From: Allobosea sp. TND4EK4 | GTDB lineage: Bacteria > Pseudomonadota > Alphaproteobacteria > Rhizobiales > Beijerinckiaceae | DNA length: 60,408 bases | NCBI RefSeq assembly: GCF_900156025.1 | Contig: NZ_FTMO01000017.1 | Span: forward strand, 1-60,408 | Reading direction: 5' to 3' | Shown here: in pieces, positions 54,225 to 60,408 of the stretch | Layout: every line of letters starts with the position of its first letter | How positions within the stretch are numbered: the stretch's first letter is position 1 | The notes under the pieces: generated by a model | Told to the model about the DNA's origin: nothing | Databases searched by the model: none | The model's input: the letters and a program-made list of their open reading frames with translations, nothing else | Made by a program: the position numbers and the translations under genes

Positions 54225-55622
54225 ATGCCGCTTGTGCGCACCCTCGTGTGCCTCGGGTCGGCGGCGGCATTCGCCGCCGGCCTCGCCCTGCCGGCCTGGG
54301 CCGAACGCATCGTCGTTGCGCCGGGGAGCGAGGATCTTCAATCGATCATCGACCGAGCCGCTGACGGAGACACCGTTACGCTCAACAGCGGCGAGCACCG
54401 TGCTCCCGTCCGCATCAGCAAGAGGCTTGTCCTGGAGGGGGAGCCGGGTGCCGTCCTTTCGGGAGCGGGCAGCGGAAGCGTGGTGACCGTCTTGGCTCCC
54501 GGAGCCGTCGTCCGCGGCCTTACGATCCGTGGCTCCGGCACCAATGCCGAAAAGTTGGATTCAGGCGTGTTTGTTGAGAAGACGGCCACTCAAGCAATCG
54601 TCGAAAGAAACCGGATCGAGGGCAACCTCTACGGAATCTATCTGCACGGGGCGGAGGATGCGATCGCACGCGGTAACACGATCGTCGGCATCAAGGAGGG
54701 GCGCGTCAATGAGGCTGGCAACGGGATCTCGGTCTGGAACGCGCCGGGAGCCAAGGTGCTCGACAATGACGTCTCCTTTGGCCGCGACGGGATTTTCTCG
54801 GTCACCAGCAAGCGCAACACATTCAGTGGCAACCGCTTTCGCGACCTTCGCTTCGCGATCCACTATATGTACACGAACGACAGCGAGATTTCGGACAACA
54901 TCTCGACCGGAAACACGGTTGGGTTTGCGATCATGTTTTCGAACCGGCTGAAGGTCAGCGGGAACGTCTCGGACGGGGACCGCGACCACGGCTTCCTCTT
55001 CAACTATGCCAATGGGTCGCAAATCATCGGAAATGCCGTGTTGGGTCGTCTGCAGCCTGCGGAACGCTGGGCGACCTCCGTTATGCGCATGTCGGAAGCC
55101 AGCGAGCATGGCCTGCCAGTTACCGGCGAGGTCGAGCCCACCGTGGCGAATGGCGCGCGCAGCGGCCCCGTAAAATGCGTATTCATCTACAACGCCAACC
55201 GGAACCGCTTCCGCGACAACTGGTTCGAGGGCTGCGAGATTGGCATTCACTTCACGGCGGGGTCGGAAGGGAATGAGATCGCTGGCAACGCCTTTGTGAG
55301 GAACCAGAACCAGGTAAAATATGTCGGCACGCGCTATCTCGACTGGTCGAAGGGCGGCCGTGGCAACTTCTGGAGCGATAACCCCGCCTTCGACCTCAAC
55401 GGCGACGGTCTGGGTGATAACGCATATCGGCCAAACGATCTGATGGACAAGGTGCTCTGGACTGCGCCGCAGGCAAAGGTGCTCGCCAACTCTCCCGCCG
55501 TGCAGGTGATCCGCTGGGCTCAGGCTCAGTTTCCAGCACTGCTGCCCGGTGGAGTGGTCGACAATCACCCTCTAATGGCGCCGCCGGCCCGCCCAAAGCT
55601 TGCCCGGGAAACCCGGCCATGA
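54225..55622 (+). CDS. nosD: Copper-cluster assembly protein NosD
   Basis: A 465-residue periplasmic protein. ATG 54225 gives a Sec signal ending near LPAWA; the upstream frame overlapping nosZ is not used. It is made of right-handed beta-helix (CASH) repeats: RLVLEGEPGAVLSGAGSG, RIEGNLYGIYLHGAEDAI, GNTVGFAIMFSNRLKVSGN and GSQIIGNAVLG. It works with NosFY to build CuZ. The last ATGA overlaps nosF. Confidence 0.95.
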   Translation: MPLVRTLVCLGSAAAFAAGLALPAWAERIVVAPGSEDLQSIIDRAADGDTVTLNSGEHRAPVRISKRLVLEGEPGAVLSGAGSGSVVTVLAPGAVVRGLTIRGSGTNAEKLDSGVFVEKTATQAIVERNRIEGNLYGIYLHGAEDAIARGNTIVGIKEGRVNEAGNGISVWNAPGAKVLDNDVSFGRDGIFSVTSKRNTFSGNRFRDLRFAIHYMYTNDSEISDNISTGNTVGFAIMFSNRLKVSGNVSDGDRDHGFLFNYANGSQIIGNAVLGRLQPAERWATSVMRMSEASEHGLPVTGEVEPTVANGARSGPVKCVFIYNANRNRFRDNWFEGCEIGIHFTAGSEGNEIAGNAFVRNQNQVKYVGTRYLDWSKGGRGNFWSDNPAFDLNGDGLGDNAYRPNDLMDKVLWTAPQAKVLANSPAVQVIRWAQAQFPALLPGGVVDNHPLMAPPARPKLARETRP

Positions 55623-56539
55623 CCGTCACTGTTGAAATTCATGACGTCACGAAGCGTTTCGGGCATGTCGAAGCCGTCCGCGACGTGTCCTTCACGCTGC
55701 CGGAAGGCGAGACGATCGCCCTCGTCGGCCACAATGGAGCCGGCAAGACCACTCTGCTGAAACTGATGCTAGGCCTGATCCGCCCGTCGAGGGGGAATAT
55801 CAGGGTATTGGGCGAAGATCCGGCGGCAGGCGAATTCGCCGCCCGCCGACGTCTCGGCTATCTGCCGGAGAACGTGTCGTTCAATTCGGCGTTGACCGGT
55901 CGCGAGACGCTAGCCTTCTATGCGCGCCTCAAGCGCGAGGGCAGCGGCGCCCTGGCCCCGCTGTTGGAGCGCGTCGGCCTCAGCCATGCCGCGGATCGCC
56001 GCGTCGGCACCTACTCCAAGGGGATGCGGCAGCGCCTCGGCTTGGCGCAGGCGCTTCTGGGCGCGCCGCGCATTCTGCTCCTCGATGAGCCCACGACGGG
56101 CCTCGATCCGGCCCTGCGCCAGAGCTTTTACGAGATCATCGAGGAGCTGCGTGGGCATGGCGCGACGGTGCTGCTATCATCGCATGCGCTAACGGAGCTG
56201 GAAGAGCGTGCCGGGCGGGTGGTGATCATGAACCGGGGGCTCAAGGTTGCCGACGGCAGCCTGGACGAACTGAGGCGCATTGCCCAGCTGCCGACGCGGA
56301 TACGTCTCAAAGTGGCCGCTTCCGGCATTGCAGACGTCCAGAGCCGGCTCGCTCCGCTCGGGGATTGGCGCCGGGTCAATGGACACATGCTGGAGATCGC
56401 TGCCGGCTCCGACCAAAAGATCGAGCTGCTGCGGCGCGCGACCGCCGAAAGCGGTCCCATCGAGGACGTCGACGTGGCTCCGCCGACCCTCGACGAGCTC
56501 TACGCCCATTTTCTCCGCTCGCAGGAGGTCCCGCGATGA
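55619..56539 (+). CDS. nosF: ABC transporter ATPase NosF
   Basis: A 306-residue ATPase. Walker A is GHNGAGKTTLLKLMLG; the signature is YSKGMRQRLGLAQALLG; Walker B is ILLLDEPTTGLDPALRQ; the switch His is in LLSSHALTELEERAG. A C-terminal 80-residue domain is typical of NosF. It powers NosY and works with NosD in copper-sulfur cluster assembly. It overlaps nosD by four bases (ATGA), and nosY begins with the same overlap. Confidence 0.95.
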   Translation: MTVTVEIHDVTKRFGHVEAVRDVSFTLPEGETIALVGHNGAGKTTLLKLMLGLIRPSRGNIRVLGEDPAAGEFAARRRLGYLPENVSFNSALTGRETLAFYARLKREGSGALAPLLERVGLSHAADRRVGTYSKGMRQRLGLAQALLGAPRILLLDEPTTGLDPALRQSFYEIIEELRGHGATVLLSSHALTELEERAGRVVIMNRGLKVADGSLDELRRIAQLPTRIRLKVAASGIADVQSRLAPLGDWRRVNGHMLEIAAGSDQKIELLRRATAESGPIEDVDVAPPTLDELYAHFLRSQEVPR

Positions 56540-57366
56540 GGAACATCCTGATCGTCGCCGGAAAGGAAATCCAGGAGGGCCTGCGGAACCGATGGGTCCT
56601 CGCCACAACCCTCCTGTTGGCCGCCCTCGCCCTCACGCTTACATTCCTGGGGAGCGCGCCGACCGGAAACGTCGGCGTACGCGCCCTCGACGTGGTCATC
56701 GTGAGCCTGTCCAGCCTCACCATCTTCCTGGTGCCTCTGATCGCCCTGCTGATCTCCCATGATGCCATCGTGGGCGAGATGGAGCGCGGCACCATGGTGC
56801 TTCTCCTCAGCTACCCTGTAGCGCGCTGGCAGGTGCTACTCGGCAAATTCGTCGGCCATCTTGCAATCCTGGCTTTCGCGACCCTTGTCGGATACGGAGC
56901 CGCCGCTGGCGCGCTCGCAGCGACAGGGACAACCATCGACTCACAGAGCTGGGTCGCATTTGCTTCCATGGTCGGCTCCTCGATCCTTCTGGGCGCCGCG
57001 TTTGTCGCAGTCGGGTACTGTGTCAGCTCGTTGGTGCGAGACCGGGGCACCGCAGCTGGGATTTCCATTGGCATCTGGCTGTTGTTCGTCCTGATCTACG
57101 ACATGGGCTTGCTCGGCCTTTTGGTCGTCGACCAGGGTCGGACGGTATCAGGCTCGATTCTGAGCGCGCTGCTCCTGCTTAACCCGACCGATGTCTACCG
57201 GCTCTTCAACCTCACGAGCTCGGGCAATGTGAGCGCGTTCTCCGGCATGGCCGGCGTCGCTCAGACTTCCCATTTGACACCGCCGGTTCTCCTGGCCGCC
57301 CTCGCAGTCTGGGCGCTCGTACCGCTCACGCTTGCAGCGGTCGCGTTTTCAAGGAGAGAATTATGA
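56536..57366 (+). CDS. nosY: ABC transporter permease NosY
   Basis: A 276-residue permease with six helices: NRWVLATTLLLAALALTLTF, VVIVSLSSLTIFLVPLIALL and SHDAIVGEMERGTMVLLLSY, the block conserved in ABC-2 permeases. Further helices lie in VGSSILLGAAFVAVGYCV and LLLLNPTDVYRLF. ATG 56536 overlaps nosF. It forms the membrane part of the NosDFY complex. Confidence 0.95.
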   Translation: MRNILIVAGKEIQEGLRNRWVLATTLLLAALALTLTFLGSAPTGNVGVRALDVVIVSLSSLTIFLVPLIALLISHDAIVGEMERGTMVLLLSYPVARWQVLLGKFVGHLAILAFATLVGYGAAAGALAATGTTIDSQSWVAFASMVGSSILLGAAFVAVGYCVSSLVRDRGTAAGISIGIWLLFVLIYDMGLLGLLVVDQGRTVSGSILSALLLLNPTDVYRLFNLTSSGNVSAFSGMAGVAQTSHLTPPVLLAALAVWALVPLTLAAVAFSRREL

Positions 57367-57962
57367 GGGGTCTGGCTTTTTCTGTCGGGATCGTAGCCTG
57401 TCTCACCCTTGTCGGCTGTAACGAGCGCCAGGCTGCCGAAACGCTCCCGCCGCCGCATGAACTGACCCAGCGCACCATGGGGCATTATTGCGGGATGAAC
57501 GTCCTGGAGCATCCCGGGCCCAAGGGGCAGATACTGTTGGCTAGCCGCCTTGAGCCGGTCTGGTTCTCCTCGGCACGCGACGCGCTGTCCTTTACCATGT
57601 TGCCCGAGGAACCAAAGGATATCCGTGCCATTTACGTTTCCGATATGGGGAAGGCTGCGACTTGGGAGGAGCCCGGAGCGTCGAACTGGGTCGACGCCCG
57701 GCGAGCGTCTTTCGTGATCGGAAGCCGAATGAAGGGAGGTATGGGAGCCGACGAGGCCGTGCCGTTCTCAGACAGAAGCGCGGCAGAGAAATTCGCGAGC
57801 GAGAACGGCGGGCGCGTCGTGGCGTTCGCGGAGGTGCCGAAGGATTATATCTTGGGCGGCGCGGCTGCGCCTGTGGCCGCCGAGGAGGGGGAGCCTGCCT
57901 TGGACGATCAGCAGACCGGCAGTCCTGTCACGCCGGCTGCCCCCCCCACTCATCCAAATTAG
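57363..57962 (+). CDS. nosL: Copper chaperone lipoprotein NosL
   Basis: A 199-residue lipoprotein, with lipobox LVGC at residue 19. The copper-binding region MGHYCGMNVLEHPGPKGQ and the two-fold NosL blocks (PVWFSSARDALSFTML, FVIGSRMKGGMGADEAVPF) are present. It ends with an extra Pro/Ala-rich tail of about 30 residues. It delivers Cu(I) to NosZ assembly. It overlaps nosY by four bases. Confidence 0.94.
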   Translation: MRGLAFSVGIVACLTLVGCNERQAAETLPPPHELTQRTMGHYCGMNVLEHPGPKGQILLASRLEPVWFSSARDALSFTMLPEEPKDIRAIYVSDMGKAATWEEPGASNWVDARRASFVIGSRMKGGMGADEAVPFSDRSAAEKFASENGGRVVAFAEVPKDYILGGAAAPVAAEEGEPALDDQQTGSPVTPAAPPTHPN

Positions 57963-57972
57963 AAGGCCTGCG

Positions 57973-58971
57973 ATGTCTTACGATCTCTCGCGTCGACGCC
58001 TCGTTGGGATCAGCGCTGCCGCTGCCGGGCTAAGCCTGGTCCCGTTTGGCGACAAGGCAAGGGCGCAAGCCGAGCTCGTGACGTGGCAAGGCCAAGCCAT
58101 GGGGGCCGTCGCAACGCTTCAAATCCATCACTATAAGCGTGCCACTGCCGAGCGGCTGATAGAGCGTTCGGTGGCCCAAGTCCGCCGGCTCGAATCGATA
58201 TTCAGCCTCTACAGAGACGATTCGGCGCTCTCCGCCCTCAATCGTCAGGGCATGCTCGTCGCGCCGCCGGCCGAACTCGTGGCGCTCCTAACAGAGTGTC
58301 GCCGCTATTCGGCACTGACGAGCGGTGGCTTCGATCCCACCGTGCAGCCGCTGTGGATCCTTTACCGGGATCATTTTTCCAAGACCGATGCGGATCCTCA
58401 GGGCCCGCCGGCGCCTGCCCTGCAGGCTGCCTTGAGCCTGGTCGGATTCGGCAAGGTGGTCTTCAACGCGGACCGGATCAGTCTGCCCCATAGTGGGATG
58501 GGCCTCACGTTGAACGGGATCGCCCAAGGCTATGCGACCGACTGCGTGGTGAATTTCCTGCGCCAGGAGGGCATCGAAAGCAGCCTCGTCGACATGGGTG
58601 AGCCTCGGGCGCTTGGCGCACGCCCCGACGGTTCACCGTGGCGAATTGGCATTGCCGACCCCGACGAGCCAGATCGAACGGATGTGACATTGGATGCGAC
58701 CGATCAAGCAGTCGCGACGTCGGGAGCATATGGTTTCCGCTTCGATCCCGCAGGTCGCTTCAATCATCTGTTCAACCCACAGACAGGCGCCTGCGCGCAT
58801 CTGCACCGTTCTGTGTCGGTCGTGATGCCAACCGCAACAGCCGCTGACGCCTTGTCGACGGCTTTCAGCTTGATGGCGCCGGCGGATATCGCGCAAGCGA
58901 TTAGGCGGCTAGGCCAGGGGCAAGTGCGCCTTATCACCGCAGCGGGCGAACGACTTGAGTTCCGAGGTTGA
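57973..58971 (+). CDS. nosX: FAD:protein FMN transferase NosX (ApbE family)
   Basis: A 332-residue exported protein. A twin-arginine signal (SRRRLVGISAAAAGLSLV) precedes the ApbE domain: SLYRDDSALSALNRQG, GLTLNGIAQGYATDCVV, SSLVDMGEPRALGARPDGS and TSGAYGFRFDP. It attaches FMN to NosR in the periplasm (known for ApbE/NosX). The gene follows nosL by ten bases with a good ribosome site, in operon order. Confidence 0.94.
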   Translation: MSYDLSRRRLVGISAAAAGLSLVPFGDKARAQAELVTWQGQAMGAVATLQIHHYKRATAERLIERSVAQVRRLESIFSLYRDDSALSALNRQGMLVAPPAELVALLTECRRYSALTSGGFDPTVQPLWILYRDHFSKTDADPQGPPAPALQAALSLVGFGKVVFNADRISLPHSGMGLTLNGIAQGYATDCVVNFLRQEGIESSLVDMGEPRALGARPDGSPWRIGIADPDEPDRTDVTLDATDQAVATSGAYGFRFDPAGRFNHLFNPQTGACAHLHRSVSVVMPTATAADALSTAFSLMAPADIAQAIRRLGQGQVRLITAAGERLEFRG

Positions 58972-59106
58972 CCCTGCCCCATTTGAACGAACCGAAGCGT
59001 GACCGCGATCCCATCGAAGCAGCGCGGATCAGCGGCCCTGCCTGGAACAACCGGCCAATTTGTGGATTGAGCTTCGACAGCTTTACGACCGCCGAGGAGA
59101 TTTTCG

Positions 59107-59499
59107 ATGCGACTGATCTGTCTCGTTTCCGGGATTCTGGCACTCAGCCCCGCTCTTGCCCACGCCCAGGATGTTACGGCAGGCGAGAAGGCTTTCGCGC
59201 CTTGCAAGGCGTGTCATCAGATCGGTGAAAATGCGAAGAACGCGGTAGGTCCTCAGCTCAACGGCATTATTGGGCGCAAATCAGGAACGGTCGAAGGCTA
59301 CAACTACTCGCCGGCCAACAAGAATTCCGGCCTGACGTGGGACGAGGCCACATTTGCCGAATATATCAAGGATCCAAAAGCCAAAGTGCCAGGCACGAAG
59401 ATGCTCTATCCAGGTCTCAAGGACGAGCAGAAGATCAAGGATCTGACAGCTTTCCTCAAACAGTTTGATGGGTCGGGCAAAAAGACTGCGGGGCTGTGA
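59107..59499 (+). CDS. Small periplasmic cytochrome c
   Basis: A 130-residue class I cytochrome c. The Sec signal ends near LAHA. The haem motif is APCKACHQIGENAKNAVGP and the axial Met is in KVPGTKMLYPG. It resembles cytochrome c2/c550-type electron carriers and could donate electrons to NosZ or cbb3 oxidase. It lies 135 bases after nosX on the same strand with GAGGAGATTTTCG as ribosome site. Confidence 0.93.
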   Translation: MRLICLVSGILALSPALAHAQDVTAGEKAFAPCKACHQIGENAKNAVGPQLNGIIGRKSGTVEGYNYSPANKNSGLTWDEATFAEYIKDPKAKVPGTKMLYPGLKDEQKIKDLTAFLKQFDGSGKKTAGL

Positions 59500-59899
59500 G
59501 CTGCCCTGCATTGTATGAACGCTCTTATCGGCCTAACGATCAAACCCCCATCGTTTGTCGAGAATAATGCCGCCTATGCAACCATGGCGGCCTCAGTGAC
59601 CGATTCTGGCCGTCCGCGGCGGTTGATGCGTCCTTGCCGCATCAACGTCACCGCGTCGGTAAAGCGGGCTGCGGCGTTGAATTCCCCCGGATCCCATCGC
59701 CTTGCTCATGGCTGAAGCTGAGAAATCTTTTCGGCGGGACGAATGTTATGCTCTGCGTCGAATTTGGACCGCTCACCGATCGATCCGCGCCGGCAGTCAG
59801 CCATGGTTCTGAACCTCAAAACACAACGAAACATCCACCTTTCGGGGCGAATTCATTGACTTTTGCGGTGCATCAACCGACATTTTGGGCGAGGCTACC
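59500..59899. other. Intergenic region after the nos cluster
   Basis: About 400 bases with no convincing gene. Frames here lack domain or ribosome support. There is a slight drop in GC content toward 59840. No repeat, RNA or terminator stands out. Confidence 0.4.
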
Positions 59900-60100
59900 A
59901 TGCAAGTCGAACGCTCATATGGCGTCGCAGAGCGACGTGAAGCCAAGCGAATCTCGCGAGAGCGAGATGTCATGCGGCTGCGCAATGGCGAAATCAGCGC
60001 TTCCGAGCTGAATGAGCGCAATGGCTTCTTCTCGGCGCTCGATCGTTCCAAGGCCCGTGTTGTGGTCTGGCGGGGCCGCGTCAAACTTGATGGCAAGTGA
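59900..60100 (+). CDS. Small charged hypothetical protein
   Basis: A 66-residue frame, ATG 59900, with GAGG upstream. It is rich in Arg/Glu: VAERREAKRISRERDVMRL and GEISASELNERNGFFSALD. No family is recognised; similar short charged proteins are common on mobile DNA. It overlaps the next frame by eleven bases. Confidence 0.5.
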   Translation: MQVERSYGVAERREAKRISRERDVMRLRNGEISASELNERNGFFSALDRSKARVVVWRGRVKLDGK

Positions 60101-60317
60101 CGCCGTCGAGCCTCGATTTGAGGCTCAGGATGTCGTTCTGGTCGCGTCGAGGCTGACGCTAGATGACGCGGCTGTTGTGAGCGGTGGTGGGCCTGTTGGT
60201 ATCAGAGACGCGATCCAGTGGGGCGACGTCCGTGAAGAATGGGGGTGGGGAAGAGCGGCGCTCAGCGGGCCAGCTCATCAGGCTGACCGGAACGAGCGGC
60301 CTGTTCTTGCTCGGTAA
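60090..60317 (+). CDS. Hypothetical protein
   Basis: A 75-residue frame from ATG 60090, overlapping the previous gene. It reads SDAVEPRFEAQDVVLVASRL, then GGGPVGIRDAIQWGDVREEW. No domain is recognised. The Trp-rich end and the lack of a ribosome site leave it doubtful. Confidence 0.35.
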   Translation: MASDAVEPRFEAQDVVLVASRLTLDDAAVVSGGGPVGIRDAIQWGDVREEWGWGRAALSGPAHQADRNERPVLAR

Positions 60318-60368
60318 CCGTCCGGTCTCGGCCGCCTTGCGCGGTGGGCGGCATTTCCCGAACGGTGT

Positions 60369-60392
60369 GACCTTAAGTCTAGCTTTAAGGTC
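60369..60392 (+). promoter_or_regulatory. MerR-type operator-like dyad at right edge
   Basis: GACCTTAA (60369-60376) and TTAAGGTC (60385-60392) form a perfect inverted repeat with an 8-base centre, the shape and content of MerR-family operators placed between -35 and -10 elements. The regulated gene, if any, lies outside the window. Confidence 0.5.
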
Positions 60393-60408
60393 ATGGCGAT
60401 GGTTCGGG

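Overview
The window looks like part of a chromosome from a GC-rich alphaproteobacterium of the Rhizobiales/Hyphomicrobiales (Bosea-, Methylobacterium- or Bradyrhizobium-like). This rests on codon use, the BTLCP-type cysteine peptidases, ccoNOQP, an NNR/FNR-type box before a pseudoazurin gene, and a clade-I nosRZDFYLX cluster. The genus is an inference; nothing here identifies it directly.

Layout. (1) About 0.2-18.7 kb is a surface polysaccharide region. It holds a polysaccharide export lipoprotein, an O-antigen-ligase-type membrane protein, two transglutaminase-like cysteine peptidases, a hexapeptide acyltransferase with a decayed second copy, a GT4 glycosyltransferase, a secreted GH10 glycanase, and the sugar-nucleotide genes ugd, manC and pgm. 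A small spike-base-like protein and a cadherin/SGNH-like exported protein sit beside the export gene. (2) About 18.9-25.6 kb is mixed housekeeping and stress DNA: an ArsR regulator, pseudoazurin, an XRE regulator, tRNA-like 3' fragments, a TetR-controlled PspA/YiaAB membrane-stress operon with three matching operators, an ABM-fold protein, DUF3597 and envelope proteins. (3) About 25.6-31 kb is accessory DNA: two paralogous phage antirepressor-like genes around a control region rich in GATTCCC repeats, a 26-bp perfect palindrome inside one of them, and truncated metabolic genes (SDR tail, acetyl-CoA hydrolase tail). (4) About 31-36.4 kb carries DUF488, DUF2945, a cysteine-desulfhydrase-like PLP enzyme, a DUF6455 protein, an NsrR-like NO sensor, a possible truncated-globin relative and a YiiX-like hydrolase, followed by an IS110 remnant. 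(5) About 36.9-44.4 kb is a complete cbb3 oxidase operon, ccoNOQP-orf68-DUF2189-ccoI-ccoS, with a 5'-truncated NapC-type cytochrome upstream. (6) About 44.4-47.2 kb is an IS3 element split by an IS30 element. (7) About 47.2-59.5 kb is a nitrous oxide reductase locus: MIP18-like, NnrS-like and ferritin-like genes, then nosRZDFYLX and a small cytochrome c.

How it fits together. The right half is a low-oxygen respiratory module: cbb3 oxidase for microaerobic respiration, NosZ for N2O, pseudoazurin and cytochrome c as periplasmic electron donors, and NsrR plus NNR/FNR-type boxes as NO/O2 control. No nirK/nirS or nor genes are present, and nnrS (20.35 kb) and a napC-type gene survive only as fragments, so this stretch encodes N2O reduction rather than complete denitrification. 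The left half makes and exports a polysaccharide probably built from UDP-glucose, UDP-glucuronate and GDP-mannose.

The most unusual items are two homologous 28-residue membrane microproteins 2.9 kb apart, three identical-pattern TetR operator sites, the long palindrome and GATTCCC repeat field in the accessory island, and a globin-like gene apparently lacking its proximal histidine beside nsrR.
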